Shown piece after piece: positions 12,646 through 25,217 of a stretch of DNA of 64,000 nt (the stretch's first letter is position 1; every line of letters starts with the position of its first letter). This DNA is from Coriaria nepalensis. Lineage: Eukaryota > Streptophyta > Magnoliopsida > Cucurbitales > Coriariaceae. The stretch spans positions 5,361,501-5,425,500 of the forward strand of contig CP114486.1 of assembly GCA_027186245.1 (NCBI GenBank), written 5' to 3'. Position numbers and translations under genes: made by a program. Below the pieces are notes generated by a model. The model did no database searches. It saw only the letters and a program-made list of their open reading frames with translations, and was not told the origin of the DNA.

Positions 12646-13121
12646 GTACCATTATTTGTCAAATTACAAAATAGCATTTATGTAAGAACTTCTCTTTAAT
12701 CACCGTAAGAAGTTATATTCCTAGACAGACTGTCTGGAATCTAGATATAAGCAAAATGCTAACTAGAGCATGTCGCTAGCACTTGATTGTTTCGATGAGT
12801 ATCATCTGTTGGAATATCCTCTCATTATGGAATCATTGTCACGAAATAAACTTTATTGAGCTAGCGACCACTTATTTATTAAATCCCAGTAATAATTAGT
12901 TCCGTAAAAGAATGGAAATTGAAATTACAAGTAATATAGCTAGCTTAGATATAAGGCCCAATGGAAACAAGTCAAAGTAAGGTAAGTACCTTAAACAATT
13001 CAACAAAAATAAGAACAAGCAAGTGCTTCCATAGTCGGATTTAATAAACACTCAAATTAAGAATATCAAAACACCTCATCATCAAAAACACCATCATTTT
13101 ATTCATTAATCAAAATAAACT
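12646..13121. other. Upstream region of the DUF599 gene
   Basis: AT-rich sequence between the solo LTR and the DUF599 start. It should contain the promoter, but no core element stands out enough to call. Confidence 0.4.
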
Positions 13122-13999
13122 ATGGAGTTCAAAAAGGAATACCTTGATTTGGTTTTGGTCCCTTGTGGGTTGCTCATCATGTTTGCTTATCATCTCTTCC
13201 TCCTTTATAGGTATCTTCATCAACCTCACAAGACCGTCATGGGGTTCGAAAACACGGACAAAAGAATTTGGGCCGACAAAATCGTAAAGGTAATTAACTT
13301 ATCATAACCGATCATCATAGAACTGTTCGTTGTATTAATTTTTCGATTAGGGTAATGCTTAATTGTGAGTTAGAGAATTGCATGTTAGGCTGATAATTTT
13401 CTAATGGTTTAGGCTTTTTCGTATGTTTGTGCTCGCAGGACACACGAGAAGGGAAATCAGTTACTTCAAATGCACTAACGGTTCTTACCTCAAATATGTC
13501 AGCATCGATTTACTTAGCAACAATCTCTCTAACTCTTTGCTCATTAATTGGTGCATGGATAGCAAACTCGAACCAAAATGTTTTTCTGAGCGACATAATC
13601 TATGGAGACACAAGATCCTCAACTCTGTCGATAAAGTATATTTGCCTCTTGGCATGTTTCCTTCTTGCTTTCTCCCTCTTTATTCAATCTACAAGGAGTT
13701 TTGTGCATGCAAATTACTTAGTCACAAGTAGTCCATCTAGAAGTGATAGCAAGGAGGTGGCTGATGAATATGTGAAGTACTTGGAAGCTGCTGTTATAGG
13801 TGGCGGCGAATTTTGGGCACTTGGGCTTAGAGCTTTGTATTTTGCTCTTAACTTGTTGCTTTGGTTTTTTGGTCCCATTCCCATGTGCGCTTCCTCCATT
13901 GTTATGGTTGTGGTTCTTCATTACCTTGATAGGAATACTAGTGAAAGATCTGTTGCAAGTCAACATGCTAAAAGGACTAGTGAGAGAGCTAGTGCTTGA
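13122..13999 (+). CDS. DUF599 family membrane protein
   Basis: Two exons: 13122-13289 and 13439-13999, joined by a 149-bp GT-AG intron in phase 0, giving 242 residues. The joined frame reads WADKIVK then DTREGKSVTSNALT, the usual position of the first splice in this family. The order fits DUF599: an N-terminal membrane span (LVLVPCGLLIMFAYHLFLLY, about 11-30), a loop with the HQPHKTVMGF motif, a second span (SIYLATISLTLCSLIGAWI), a third (YICLLACFLLAFSLFIQSTR), a loop with YVKYLEAAVIGGGEFWALGL, and a last span before a basic tail. DUF599 proteins are plant membrane proteins of about 230-250 residues without a settled biochemical role. Frame, length and both splice sites are intact, so it appears functional. 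Confidence 0.9.
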
Positions 14000-14425
14000 T
14001 GATCAGCTCGCTTTCATGGAGTTTTTAGATGAACTATGATTCCTTTTCTCAAATGAAAACTTTGATTCGCTTTCATGAAGTTATACTAATTAGTTGTTTA
14101 TTATTTTTTTTTCTTGACTAGTATTTACATATATACAGTGCATGTCTTTTATTTGTATATAATCATTATGATCCAATCATATATAATCAGGGACGGAGCT
14201 GGGATATAATTAAAGAAACGATCGTGAAATTTGGCGTAATTAAGAAAGTTGAGTATTGATTAAGTAGATCGATGTTTCAATCTTGAGAAGCAAAAAAGAT
14301 TGGTTTTGCTTAAGTAATTTGATTACATTAGCTTATAAGCATGAATGTTATCAAAATTATGAAGCAATGTAGATGTTGATTAAAAGTGAGTCGCTTAATT
14401 TTTAGATACATAATAAGATAAGAAG

Positions 14426-14518
14426 AAAACAGATCGCAAGTCAAAAGCCAAAATGTTCCCCACATGCATACTTGCTTGCAACACGCAACAAAACAGATCG
14501 CAAGTCAAAAGCCAAAAT
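14426..14518 (+). repeat. 29-bp exact direct repeat, 64 bp apart
   Basis: AAAACAGATCGCAAGTCAAA followed by AGCCAAAAT occurs at 14426-14454 and unchanged at 14490-14518. It is probably one 64-bp tandem duplication with a diverged remainder, or slippage repair. Confidence 0.9.
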
Positions 14519-14752
14519 TCAAAATTTTCATTGTGGGTCCTACTGCCTAGGTGACTTGTATCAACTAGTCATGTAATTATCAATACTTTTATTAATTGGA
14601 CTCTATTATTTAACTTAGAATTTAGTTAAATGTACATTTATTTTAAACTGAATGGTAAATTATTTTTTTAGTAAAAATATATTTGGCTTTATTCTAGATT
14701 ATTTGAAGGCTAAATTATTGTTTTTGTCCTTAGTTTTGATGGCTTCCAACTC

Positions 14753-14770
14753 AGCATAGCATAGCATAGC
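14753..14770 (+). repeat. AGCAT pentamer run
   Basis: Between three and four copies of AGCAT directly before the Copia fragment. Confidence 0.85.
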
Positions 14771-14870
14771 TAATTATCACAATAAATATCTATAAAATAT
14801 TAAGAACAACATTGAGTCATGTATGAGTCACTTGGTATTTAATGAAAGTTCATAAATTTCCTTACCAAAC

Positions 14871-15400
14871 TAAAACAATTAGAAGGTGATAATCTGACAA
14901 AGTTCGTTAGCCATGACAATGTATTCTAGTTTTGGTATATACTACATCAAAGCTCTCGGACATATATCACTCAGTAGAATGGCATTGTAGAGCATAAACA
15001 TGAGCATTTACTTGATGTTGCTAGAGCAGTTAAAGTTCAAGCTCACAAATCTTCAAGATTATGGGTGAATGCATCCTAACTGCTATACTTTTTTTTAAAC
15101 AGAATTTCTTGTTATATGCAAAACAATGAAACATCATTTTAGCTCTTGTTTGCAAAACCACCTATTCTATCTCATATGAAAATTTTTGGTTGTCTTTACT
15201 TCATGACCAATCTGAACAATAGAGAAATTTTCAGCAACAGATTCAACTTGTGTTTTTTTTTTTTAGTTCTTTTAACTCAAAAAAGTTACAAGGTATATGA
15301 TCTAGCAACTCATTCATTCTTTTTGTGAGCAGGGATGTTATATTTCATGAAGAAAATGTTCCATTTACAAACACAAATATATCATTACCTCTTTTCCTTT
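14871..15400 (+). mobile_element. Copia integrase relic
   Basis: Broken frames read HISLSRMAL, VEHKHEHLLDVARAVK (the segment after the integrase catalytic Glu), KPPILSHMKIFGCL, then VYDLATHSFF and RDVIFHEENVPF. This is the usual order of the Copia integrase C-terminal half. Stops, frameshifts and a T-rich insertion near 15255 break it. Catalytic parts upstream and the RT downstream are absent; an hAT element begins at about 15419. Confidence 0.8.
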
Positions 15401-15418
15401 TGTTTACTATTACATTTA

Positions 15419-17800
15419 CTAGGGGTGAGCAAGCGATCTAACCGATCCGATCAATTTGAAATTTGGCGAATTTCGATTTTGGTCTAATCATATAAAATGG
15501 ATTGGATTACTGATCTTGTCATCCGACCAAGAACCGAAATGTTTTTTTTATTTATTGACTTTAATAGATAGTAATTTAAGAAAATAAATAAATAAAAATG
15601 ACTAGAAAATGAATTTCGATTCGATCCAGACACACAATTAGGATTGAAAATCAATCCTAATGTTAACTTTTTGACATGCCATCTAATATATAAATTTAAA
15701 TTACTTGTTTACCCCTATCTTTTGTTAAAAAAACGGATACACTCGTATAATAAAATAAACGTAGTAGAAGATTGAAAATTTTATTCTGATCATATCCTAG
15801 CATGCACAACTTTTATCTTTACTGATCATACAATAGTTATATCACATATAATCTATTTTATGAAAAATACAGTAAAATCTCATCAACATTAAATCAAGGT
15901 TTAGGGAAAGAAAATATATCTTTTGATTTACATATTAAAGTCTCAAGTTCCAAATCAAATTTAAGGTTGGTTAAATTTTTTTTATTTTATCATAACGTGT
16001 TTTAATCTCTCTTTTAAAAAAAATTATCTTCTAACTAATTATAATATATATATTTTTTATAACGTAGAAAATGGATAACTTGGATAACTTGGATAACACT
16101 CATAATTTCGGAGGGTACCCAGATTTTTCATTTTATGGTACAAAATATATGGAAGGTAATCATTTTTTAGATATAGATGAGGATGAGGTTAATCTAAATA
16201 TCAACGATGAAGTGACAACTATCTCTGTAGAATGCAAGAAGACAACATCAAAAGTTTGGCTTTCTTTTGACGAGTTGTACAAGTTAGATGGAAACGATAA
16301 AATTAAAAAATATGCATTATGTAAGATATGCAAAAAAACTCGAACTACTGTCAGGACTGGTAGAACTACCTAGTTAAAATGTCATAAAGATAAATGCACG
16401 ACTGATCATGCAGCTGGTATAGGTACGTTTCAAACTTAATTAAATTTTTGGTTTGATGGTTCAATCTCTACATGGTCATATAACGATATGAGAGCTAGAG
16501 AGAAACTTGCTAAGTTGATTACTTATTTTGATTTGCCTCTTAGTTTTGTTGACTCAGGATATTATGAAAACTTTATTCGAGTCTCATATTGTTCTTCCCA
16601 TAAGAGAGTAAGTAGAAATACAACTAGAAGTAATATAAAAGCATATTTTCAAAAACAACGTGATGCATTAAGAATAGATTAGGTTCACCTTATGTTAGTA
16701 TTGCATTAATATCTAATATTTGCAGTGTAAAGTCTAAGCAAGATTATTTATCTATAGTAAGTCATTATTTAGATGTTGAATGATCTATGAAAAAAAAACC
16801 ATAAGTTTTAGAGTTATTAAGACTCAACATAATGCTGAAAATATTTGTGATATTATTGTGCAAGTTTTGAATGAGTTTGATATAAAATAACGTATAATAT
16901 CAATCACATTGGTTAATGGTTCTGCAAATACGAAGGCAATATCTTTGTTTGATGATTAGCTTAGTGAGCAATGGTGGGATATTTCTACATCAATGGTGTG
17001 TTTGTCACATAATAAACCTCATTATCAAAGTAGGTATGAAATTGGTAACAAATGAGATCACAAATATTTGAGATGCATTAGCTTTCATTGTTAGCTCAAA
17101 TCCTCATATAACTGCATTTAAACAATTATGCAAGAATGTAGAGAAGAAACCTCAGAAGTTTGCACTTGACATGGAGGTAAGATAGAATTCGACTTATATT
17201 ATGTTACAATAGGCTATTTCATATAAAGATGAGATTATTATGTTTTTACATCTAAAACAAAATACATCTACTGTATTGTGTGAAAATGATTGGGATACTA
17301 TTGAAAAATTTAACAAATTTTCAAAAGTTTTTTACAAGTCTATTCTTATTTTTCAAGTAGTGGTACTTCAGAATACGGGGAGTCTCAAAAGTACCTTAAA
17401 TCCGCAGATGATGATGATGAAGATGATTTTAATATTTTGCAATAGTGGAAGTATAATTCAAAAAAGTTTCAAATATTAGCTCGACTCGCAAATGATGTAT
17501 TGACTATCCATGTCTCAACAATATCTTCAGAATCAGCATTTAGCATAGGTGTGAGAGAATCATTTCTGATTGAAGAACCTAATTAACGACTAAAATAGTT
17601 GAGATACTATCTTGCATCAAAGATTGTGAATATATAAATCAGTAAAATCAACATCAAATGGTAGATAATAAAGAAATGTACTTATTATTTGATCATTTAC
17701 ACCTCGAATCCGATTATGAAACTCCTCCTAATATAGGATAAGAAGTAGTTCAATCTCTTATTAGAAATTAGAAATTATGATTAATTTTAATAATGTATAA
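15419..17800 (+). mobile_element. Decayed hAT transposon with BED finger and dimerisation domain
   Basis: The left end reads CTAGGGGTGAGCAAGC, typical for plant hAT termini. An ORF from 16071 encodes a BED zinc-finger start: VWLSFDEL, CKICKK, then after a stop CHKDKCTTDHA supplies the missing His/Cys ligands. At 16488-16680 the text EKLAKLITYFDLPLSFVDS and FRIVS-like positions match the region after the BED finger. At about 17410-17640 ILARLANDVLTIHVSTISSE and SAFSIG with KIVEILSCIKD form the C-terminal hAT dimerisation domain. At least six stops or shifts separate the blocks, so it is inactive. The right terminus was not found; 17800 is an estimate. Confidence 0.82.
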
Positions 17801-17814
17801 TTATATAAATTATA

Positions 17815-18195
17815 ATTTATAGCCAAAATTTTAAAAATACCTTCATTACATAATAAAATTCAACATTAAATTAAATACAAAAAGTTGAGCTGCATTTTAA
17901 GTTTTCCACAACACGCCACATGTCATATTTATAATCAAACATCTTAAAATATCATCATTCAATAATTTATAATCAAATTTCCTAAAATATTATAATTTTA
18001 TAATAAAATCAACATTAAATATAAATTAATAATTACTCTTATTCTTACTTTAAAAGGATTAACAATAAAATAATTTTTTTTTTTTAAATGTTTACTCCAC
18101 CGACATGTTAAATTTTACAATCAAATTTCTTAAAATACCTTCATAATTTTAAGATTTACAACTAAACTTTTTAAAATACGTTCATATAAAATCAC
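17815..18195 (+). repeat. Degenerate short tandem motif array
   Basis: A motif close to ATAATCAAATTTCTTAAAAT followed by ACCTTCATAA recurs about five to six times with drift (for example near 17820, 17930, 17970, 18118, 18155). Spacing is irregular. Confidence 0.5.
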
Positions 18196-19229
18196 AATAG
18201 ATTATTTCATTTCGGAGAAGTAAAACTTAATTGCATTGATCCTGCTATAACAAACATATATCGTTATTGGAGTATTTTCAAGGTTTTACAATTTGCAATT
18301 AGGTCTTGATTTTTCTCTCCATGTCAAACAAAATGAATATAAAAAGTTTAAAGATTATGTAATTCTTAAATTTATCAAATTTAAATATTTAATACGTAAT
18401 TACTTTAAATAATTAGTTATCTAACCAATACGAGAGTATATATATATATATATATATATATATCAATTTATTTATAAGGAGTATTGATAAAATTACAAAG
18501 TTGTTAGCAAAGCCTAATGGGCCCATATTAAAATCCATTTGTTTTTAATCTTTCCGTAAAAGCCCATATTAAACAGTAACTCATCTTAGTTACTTCGTAC
18601 GTGCAGAACTCAGAAGCAGGTGGACTTATAATATGGGCTTTGTTCCCTTTAAGCAAAAACCCATTAAAACTGAATTTAACCCAATTTCAAAACCCACTTC
18701 TGTACGATCTTTTAATACTTCTACGTATTGGGCTCATCATTCAACTAAACTATATGATATTTGAATAAAGATGTGAAGTCTTAAAAAGACCCAAGAGAAA
18801 CGTCCAATATATAATTTTATATAGTTAAATTTTTAGATAAAATATGTAATTGATTTTAATTTTATATTATCAAATTATATCTCATATTAATCATAAATAC
18901 GATTTATTAAATAAATTCTCATATTAATAAAAAAAAATATTATGTAAAAAAGGAAAAAGAAAACTAAATATTCCATCAAATATAACTTTTCTTTCCTTTT
19001 ATTATATATATATATATATATAATATGATCCTTATATCTCTAGAGCTGATTAGCCTAAAGAAATTATGTAACCGAAATCTAGATGAATATATTTTTAATC
19101 ATATAGTTTATGGAGATTAGTTAAATTATGTAGACAAAAACAGTATTCTATATGATTGAATAGAAATTTTAGTCTGTCCGAAATAATTAGAATTAGAAAA
19201 GCAAAAAAGGAAGGGAAATCCAAAAGTGG
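18196..19229. other. AT-rich intergenic stretch with TA microsatellites
   Basis: No gene is seen. (TA)n runs lie at 18437-18463 and near 19003-19022. The segment 18505-18740 contains repeated GGGCCCAT, AGCCCATATTAA and ATATGGGC motifs of the telo/site II type seen in plant promoters, but no transcript model can be attached. Confidence 0.45.
18437..18463 (+). repeat. TA dinucleotide microsatellite
   Basis: An uninterrupted TA run of about 27 bp. Confidence 0.92.
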
Positions 19230-19930
19230 AAAAATGAAAAGCATCACGCCAAGTACAGTGCGAGTCCACCGCAGAGGAGCGGTACAGAAGAAGTGGCCGA
19301 TTAAAGGGCACACTAGTGGATTGAGAGAGAGTCAATGTCTTTCTGAATTCTCTGATGCTTTTTCTCGGGGACAGCTCCTGAGCCGTACGATCAGGTTCTC
19401 CGTGATGCATCCCCATGATACGTAGCCGACACTCTGTGCTCAGACACGGACCGGTCTAGTTCCTTTTGGCAAGTCTTAAGTGGGCCCCTTTCCCACCACA
19501 GATCACATTCCACGTGTCACCTCTCAGAAAACTTCGAAGCCGTTGCTTTTCTCTTTCTTTCCTTTTTTTTTTTTTTTTTCCTTCTTTATTTTGTGATTAG
19601 ATAGATATTTTCGAGCGATGATCTGGATCTGCTGGGTCGAAAAGGAACAACCGTCAAGATGGAGATGATGACACGTGGACGGCGGATAAGGCTAAGGGGA
19701 GAGACAGACATAGGAGCGCGTGTAAGATGATTGACGTAACTAAAGTACGATGAAAGAGGCTAAGAAGGGGAGAGAGAGAGAGAGAGCAGCATTCCGCGTA
19801 AAAGTCGAGGGCTTTCTTCTGCAAAAAGCCAACCTCTATAACTCTCACTCAGTCTCAGACTGTCAGACACATTTCCCGCTCTCTCTATCAACTCTCTTCT
19901 CCCCATTTCATTCACCGTTGTGACAATAAA
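19230..19930 (+). promoter_or_regulatory. Promoter-like GC-richer island without an attached gene
   Basis: This block is much GC-richer than its surroundings. It holds CACGTG at 19511-19516 and 19672-19677, a TGACGTAA site near 19731, a GAGA run at about 19770-19786, CCTCTATAACTCTCACTCAG (TATA-like followed by a pyrimidine-rich start region) at about 19833, and CTCTCTATCAACTCTC as leader. Such a combination is typical of a plant promoter plus 5' UTR on the plus strand. After 19930 the sequence turns abruptly AT-rich and no coding exon follows that I can recognise. It may be a promoter cut off from its gene or that of a non-coding RNA. Confidence 0.4.
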
Positions 19931-21059
19931 TTTTTTAGCACAAAATTTCGTTTAGATTAAATTTATAATATATTTTGTCCCACACAAGTTTTGTAATTAT
20001 TACAAAAATAAATTCCATAAATAACTAAATTATTTTTAAATAAAATAAAAATAAATGTATGAATCTCTTCTAAAATGTGAAACCTAGATCAAACCATTTA
20101 AAAAATGATAAATGAAAAGAGTGTTGGAAAAAAAAATAAAAAAATAAACGATTTCTCTACATTATTTCCGCTTATTATATATTTTTTTAAGACTTTCATC
20201 ATAAACTAGATTCATATAAAAATTCTAATATAATTTTTTTTTTAGAAGATATTGATTTTTATTTTTTCCATAAATTAATAAAAAATTAAGAAAAAATTAA
20301 AAAAAAAACCATATCTATGGATAAAGATGTCCATCTTTTCAGATCCCAGTGCTCTACAAAGCTTTTTTCCTTTGGACGAACTTAACTTTAGACTTTTCTG
20401 TTTTTTAAAAAATATTTTTGGGTCAAAACTTTATGAAGACAAAGTTGAAGCACTTGATTTCGTTTCGTCAACGTTTTTGGGTGAATCCAAGAACGACATG
20501 AAAGGTACTTGCATTCCATTTATAGAAGTAATTCATTAAAATAAGTTTATTAGGTTGTAGTTGTGGAAAGTAATAGTTTATAAATGTACTCCATTGGTAT
20601 GATTATGTTTTCGCATAAGACAAAGTAATGATCAATAGACGGTCCTAAATACCAAAGTCAAACATCATCATCATTATCGGTTGGTTAAGGTTAGAATTAG
20701 ACATAATCATGATTGACAAAACAATATTATGACGTCAACGGTTGGAATTATCTCGTACATCATTTAAAAAAAAAGATTTTTAATTATTTTTAAATAAATT
20801 ATTTTATTTATTTTTTAAGATTTTTTAGAAAAAAAAATAATTATATTTAAAATTTAATATGATATTAAAATTAAATTCTAAGTAAATATATTTATATTCT
20901 ATTTCGTAAAGTATTCTTACGTAATATATTTTTTCTTCTTCTATAAGGACTTTTAAAGATATATAAATAATTGCATTCAAAATTTAACAAGATATCAATA
21001 ATTATCGAAACTCTTGAATAAGGAAAATATTGCCTCTAATCCTACCATAAGTTTGCAGG
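19931..21059. other. AT-rich stretch with one unassigned frame
   Basis: The frame 20327-20539 (70 residues, PSALQSFFPLDELNFRLFCF region) ends just after an AAAGGTACTT that resembles an exon end. It matches nothing I recognise and has no partner exon. The remainder is A/T low-complexity sequence. Confidence 0.35.
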
Positions 21060-21499
21060 AAATATCTCTAAAACTTCTTCTAGAGATTTTTTAGATACCG
21101 GATGGATAATAGACACTAGAATTTGATACGCATATGACATTTGATGTTTCAAAATTAGGTGATTATTATTCATGCACATCCAAAAATAAATCTATGAATT
21201 TGCCAAATTGTTCAATCGTCTTTCGGTTTCAAAGTTCACCACTCATAACCATTATGTTGCCATTTTCTTTCTAAAACTATGTGTCTTTCAGAAACTATTG
21301 GACAAATGAAAAAGATTGGTAAAGAGCTTCACAACATTTATTATCTCATGCCTCAGTTCAGAGTGATACCTTTATCTTACGTTTGTTCAGCCTTGTCACC
21401 AAGTGTTTCCTCTTCTATACTTCCTACAAATAATTCTTCATGTGCTTGTAACACTATACCTAATGCTTCTCTTTGTAATAATGTAATAAACAAGGGTGT
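21060..21499 (+). mobile_element. Copia relic A: protease to GAG-pre-integrase
   Basis: Broken frames read GWIIDTR (aspartic protease DTG motif with Gly changed to Arg), then MTFDVSKLGDYY, LPNCSIV, and ETIGQMKKIGKELHNIYYLM, which is the start of the GAG-pre-integrase domain. It stops at 21500, where a TGTTGGAT LTR start appears, so element B probably inserted here. Confidence 0.72.
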
Positions 21500-21625
21500 T
21501 GTTGGATAAATTGGTTCGGCCTAATTATTAAGTGAAGTCCAAAAGCTTTTGACTGCCCCATTCTCTCTTAATCTGGTTTATGGATGTAATCAGGCTGCTG
21601 GATCTTTATTAGATGAACCTTAGCA
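21500..21625 (+). repeat. Truncated 5' LTR of Copia B
   Basis: About 125 bp beginning TGTTGGATAAATTGGTTCGG align with the start of the 3' LTR at 25218, including CTAATTATTAAGTGAAG and CCCATTCTCTCTT. The match ends near 21625; the rest of the LTR and the primer site are deleted. Confidence 0.75.
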
Positions 21626-24600
21626 TATTTAAGAGGAACCTTATTTTCTTGGAAAATAAATATGTCTAAAATAGTAGATCTTGATGAATTTCTAATCACA
21701 TTGATTTTAAACGGTACAGATCAAGCAATTGATGACACTAATCATGATATTACTTCAATCCTTATTTGATATTATGTTGTTAAAAATTCCTTGAAATATA
21801 TTGGTATTGTTAATATTATGATGACACTAATCATGATATTACTTTTGACTTTGTTGTAGCATGTTTAAAGGCTAGGGAACTTGAATTGAATATGTAAAAG
21901 GGTAGAGTTGACAAAAAGGAATATGTGAATAATACCAGTAATAACAATGTGAATAAGAAATTTGGTTAGAAGAAACCTAACAATGAAAGAAAAAATATGG
22001 ATGAAAAGAAATGTTTCTTTTATAATAAGACATGTCATATAAAGAAAAATTATTATGCATTAAAGAACAAGAGTCAATCTAACACTAATAATAATAATGG
22101 TGTTTTGAATACTTATAATATTACTTTTTTTTTTTCTGAAGTATTGAATATATCTAAATCCATAACTGTGGATAAATAGATATTTGACCCTGGTTGTTTA
22201 TTTCATATGAGTCTAATAAGGCTAATTTTATTATTATAATGAATTGAATGATGGTATTGTGTTTATAGGCAACAATAATGCTTGTAAAATTCATGATATA
22301 GGAAATATTACTTTGAAATTACATAATAGAAATATTGTTATGCTAACTAAAGTAAGACATATACGACCTAAAAAGAAACTTGATCTCTTTAGAAATATTA
22401 GATGAATTTGGATCTGCATATTCCGCTAAAAATGGTTATTTGACTATTTATAAGAAAACAAAACTTTAAAAAAAACGATAAAGAAACATGATTTTTACGT
22501 ACTTTGTGGACATTATTATGCTGCTAAGACAGATACTACACTTGTATCAGTAAAAAATGATATTACAAGTATATGACACTAAAGCTGGACCATATGAGCC
22601 GAAAAGGTATGTAGGTCTTGGGTAAGCAAGGTCTGCTAAGTAAAGATTATCTTACTTCTCTTAACTTATGTGAAACTTGTGTGTTGGGAAAACAATATAG
22701 ATTAAGTTTTAGTAAGGAAACTTACTTAACTAAGAATTGTCTACAATATATACATGCTTATTTGTGGGGTCCAAAAAAAAATACAAACTCATAGAGGGAA
22801 TAGATTTTTCTTATTCATTATAGATGACTATTGTAAAAAGGTTTAGATTTTTCTGCTTAAAACAAAAGATGAAACTTTAAGTAAATTTAAAGTATGAAAA
22901 ACCTTAGTTGAAAAATAGTTAGACAAATAGGCTAAAACTTTAAGAACTGATAAAGTATTAAAATTCTATAATACTCTGTTTGATGAATATTGTAAAGATA
23001 ATGAAATCCTTAGACACATGACTATTGTCCGAACACCCCAACAAAATGAAGTAGTTAAACATATGAATAGGATTTTACTAGAAATGGTGAGATGTTTAAC
23101 TATAACTTCTAGATTACCAAAATCTTTTGGGGGGGAGGGGACCTTAGGCACTGTTGTTTACTTAATAAATAGGGGTCATTCTATTGTTTTAAACTTGAAA
23201 TGTCCAGAAGAAATCTCGTCCAATCGACCATATGTTTTGAACCACTTGAGAGTGTTCAGATGTACTTCTTATGCTCACAACATAGATTATAAATTGGACC
23301 AGAGCTCAGTAAAATGTGTATTCTTATGTTATTATGAGAGGACTAAATGATATGTACTTTGGGATAAATAATCTATAGAAATTAGAGTTGTAATTAGTAT
23401 GGATGTTTTTATTGAAAAATTGTTTCCTTGTAAATTATCTAACTCTTCTTCAAGTACCCCTAATGATGATATGATAACTAATAAGAATACTTTAATTGAG
23501 GTGAGCATGCAATCTTACCAAGTTATGTTGAACAGGAAGAGGAAGGCAACCCCTTCAATGGTACTCATCCAAATGATGATGTGTTTTGCACCTGTGTCGA
23601 AATTAGCATGAACATGATACTATTGAATTTTTGGAAAATTTTAATCAAGATGATCTTGATGATTATCAATTGGCCAGAGATAGCAATAGAAGATAACCTA
23701 TGCTTAATCCCGAATATTCTTATGTTGATATTACTCTTGTGGCAGACTATGTAGTTTAAAGCATCAATCTTACTAACTTTATTGCAACTATGTATTCTAA
23801 AGAATTCAAGTAATAGAGGGTGTCATTGATGAGGAAATCACTTCTCTAAGGGTGAATAAAACCTGGCCACTTGTTCCAAGACCAAAAAAGAAAAGAATCA
23901 TTGAGTGCTGGATGTTCAAATTCAAAGATGTTATATTTATAACTTATCAATTTAGATATAAGGCTAGATTAAAGGATTCACTCAAAAAGATGATATAGAA
24001 TATTATAATCAAATAGTTTCTCCAGTTGTGAAATTTAAAATAATTAGGATAATATTCGTTATAGTTGCTTATTTTGACTTAGAAGTAGATCAAATGGATG
24101 TTGAAATTGCTTTTCTGCATTGTGAACTTGGTGAAACAATATCTATGTAACAACCTACTAGATATATGGATAAAATTCAAGAAAATTATGTTTTTGTCAT
24201 TTATACAAGTTCTTGTATGGTCTAAAATAGTCACCTAAGCAATGGTTCAAAAGGTTTGACTCATTTGTAACTAGTATATGTTTTACTAAAAGGAACTATG
24301 ATGTATGTTTGTACTACATATTTGAGTGATATTCTTATTTATTTGTTAATTTATGTTATGATATGCTACTAATCAATAAGTCAAGGTCAAAAATTAATGA
24401 ACTAAAGTTAAAACTAACTTATCAATTTGATATGAAAGACTTAGGTAGTGCTAATAAAATCTTATAAATAGAAATAGTGAGAAATAGAAAATCAAATGAA
24501 CTTAGGTTACATCAAAAGTCTTATTTGATGAAAGGCTTTTCTAAGTTTAATGTTGTTAATTGTAAAATTGTACAATTCCCTTTTACTGCTCACCTTATCT

Positions 24601-25217
24601 TAAATAAAGCACACAATCATTGAAAAAATAATTTGAAAGAATCAAAATGGAAAGTATATAATAATTAAATGCAATATGTTTAGTAATACACTCTATGGTT
24701 AGTATTAGACCAGACTTATCATTTGATGTCTCTTTACTTATTAGATATATGTCTAATCCTAAAACCGAACACTAGACTATTTTAAAATGGTTATTAAGAT
24801 ATCATAGTAGTACTATTGGTATTGGTTTATCGTTTATAAAATGGACTAACAACATTATGCAAATGATCATGATTCTAGAAAATCTACTATAACCCTATCA
24901 TATCTGCTTGGTGAAACTGTGTGAGTTGGAATTCTGTAGACAATATGGATGTAAAAATTATGTTGAAAGATAATCATAAATATAAAAGATAACCATAAAT
25001 TTTTTTTAAAGAGACAATATAAATTTAAGGTCTCTTGAAAGAGATCAAAATTCTACAGCACTATATATTTTGACAGTCATAGTGCCTTACACTTGTGCAA
25101 AAATCGTGTTAATCATGTTAATCACAAACAAGCAAAATACATAGATGTGAAGTACTATTTTTTAAAGGCAAATTGGTTGTTAGTGAATTTGGAGGCTCTG
25201 AGTTTCAAGGTGGAGAT

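Larger units (their letters stand above)
14000..14870. other. 3' flank of the DUF599 gene and intergenic sequence
   Basis: Probable 3' UTR up to about 14200, then AT-rich sequence with two small direct repeats. No gene is seen. Confidence 0.45.

Noticed and set aside
13714..14039. Several 60-80-residue frames over DUF599 exon 2
   Set aside because: Shadows of the real exon in other frames.
20327..20539. 70-residue frame as a gene
   Set aside because: Lies in AT-rich sequence, has no partner exon and no recognisable domain; mentioned only as unassigned.
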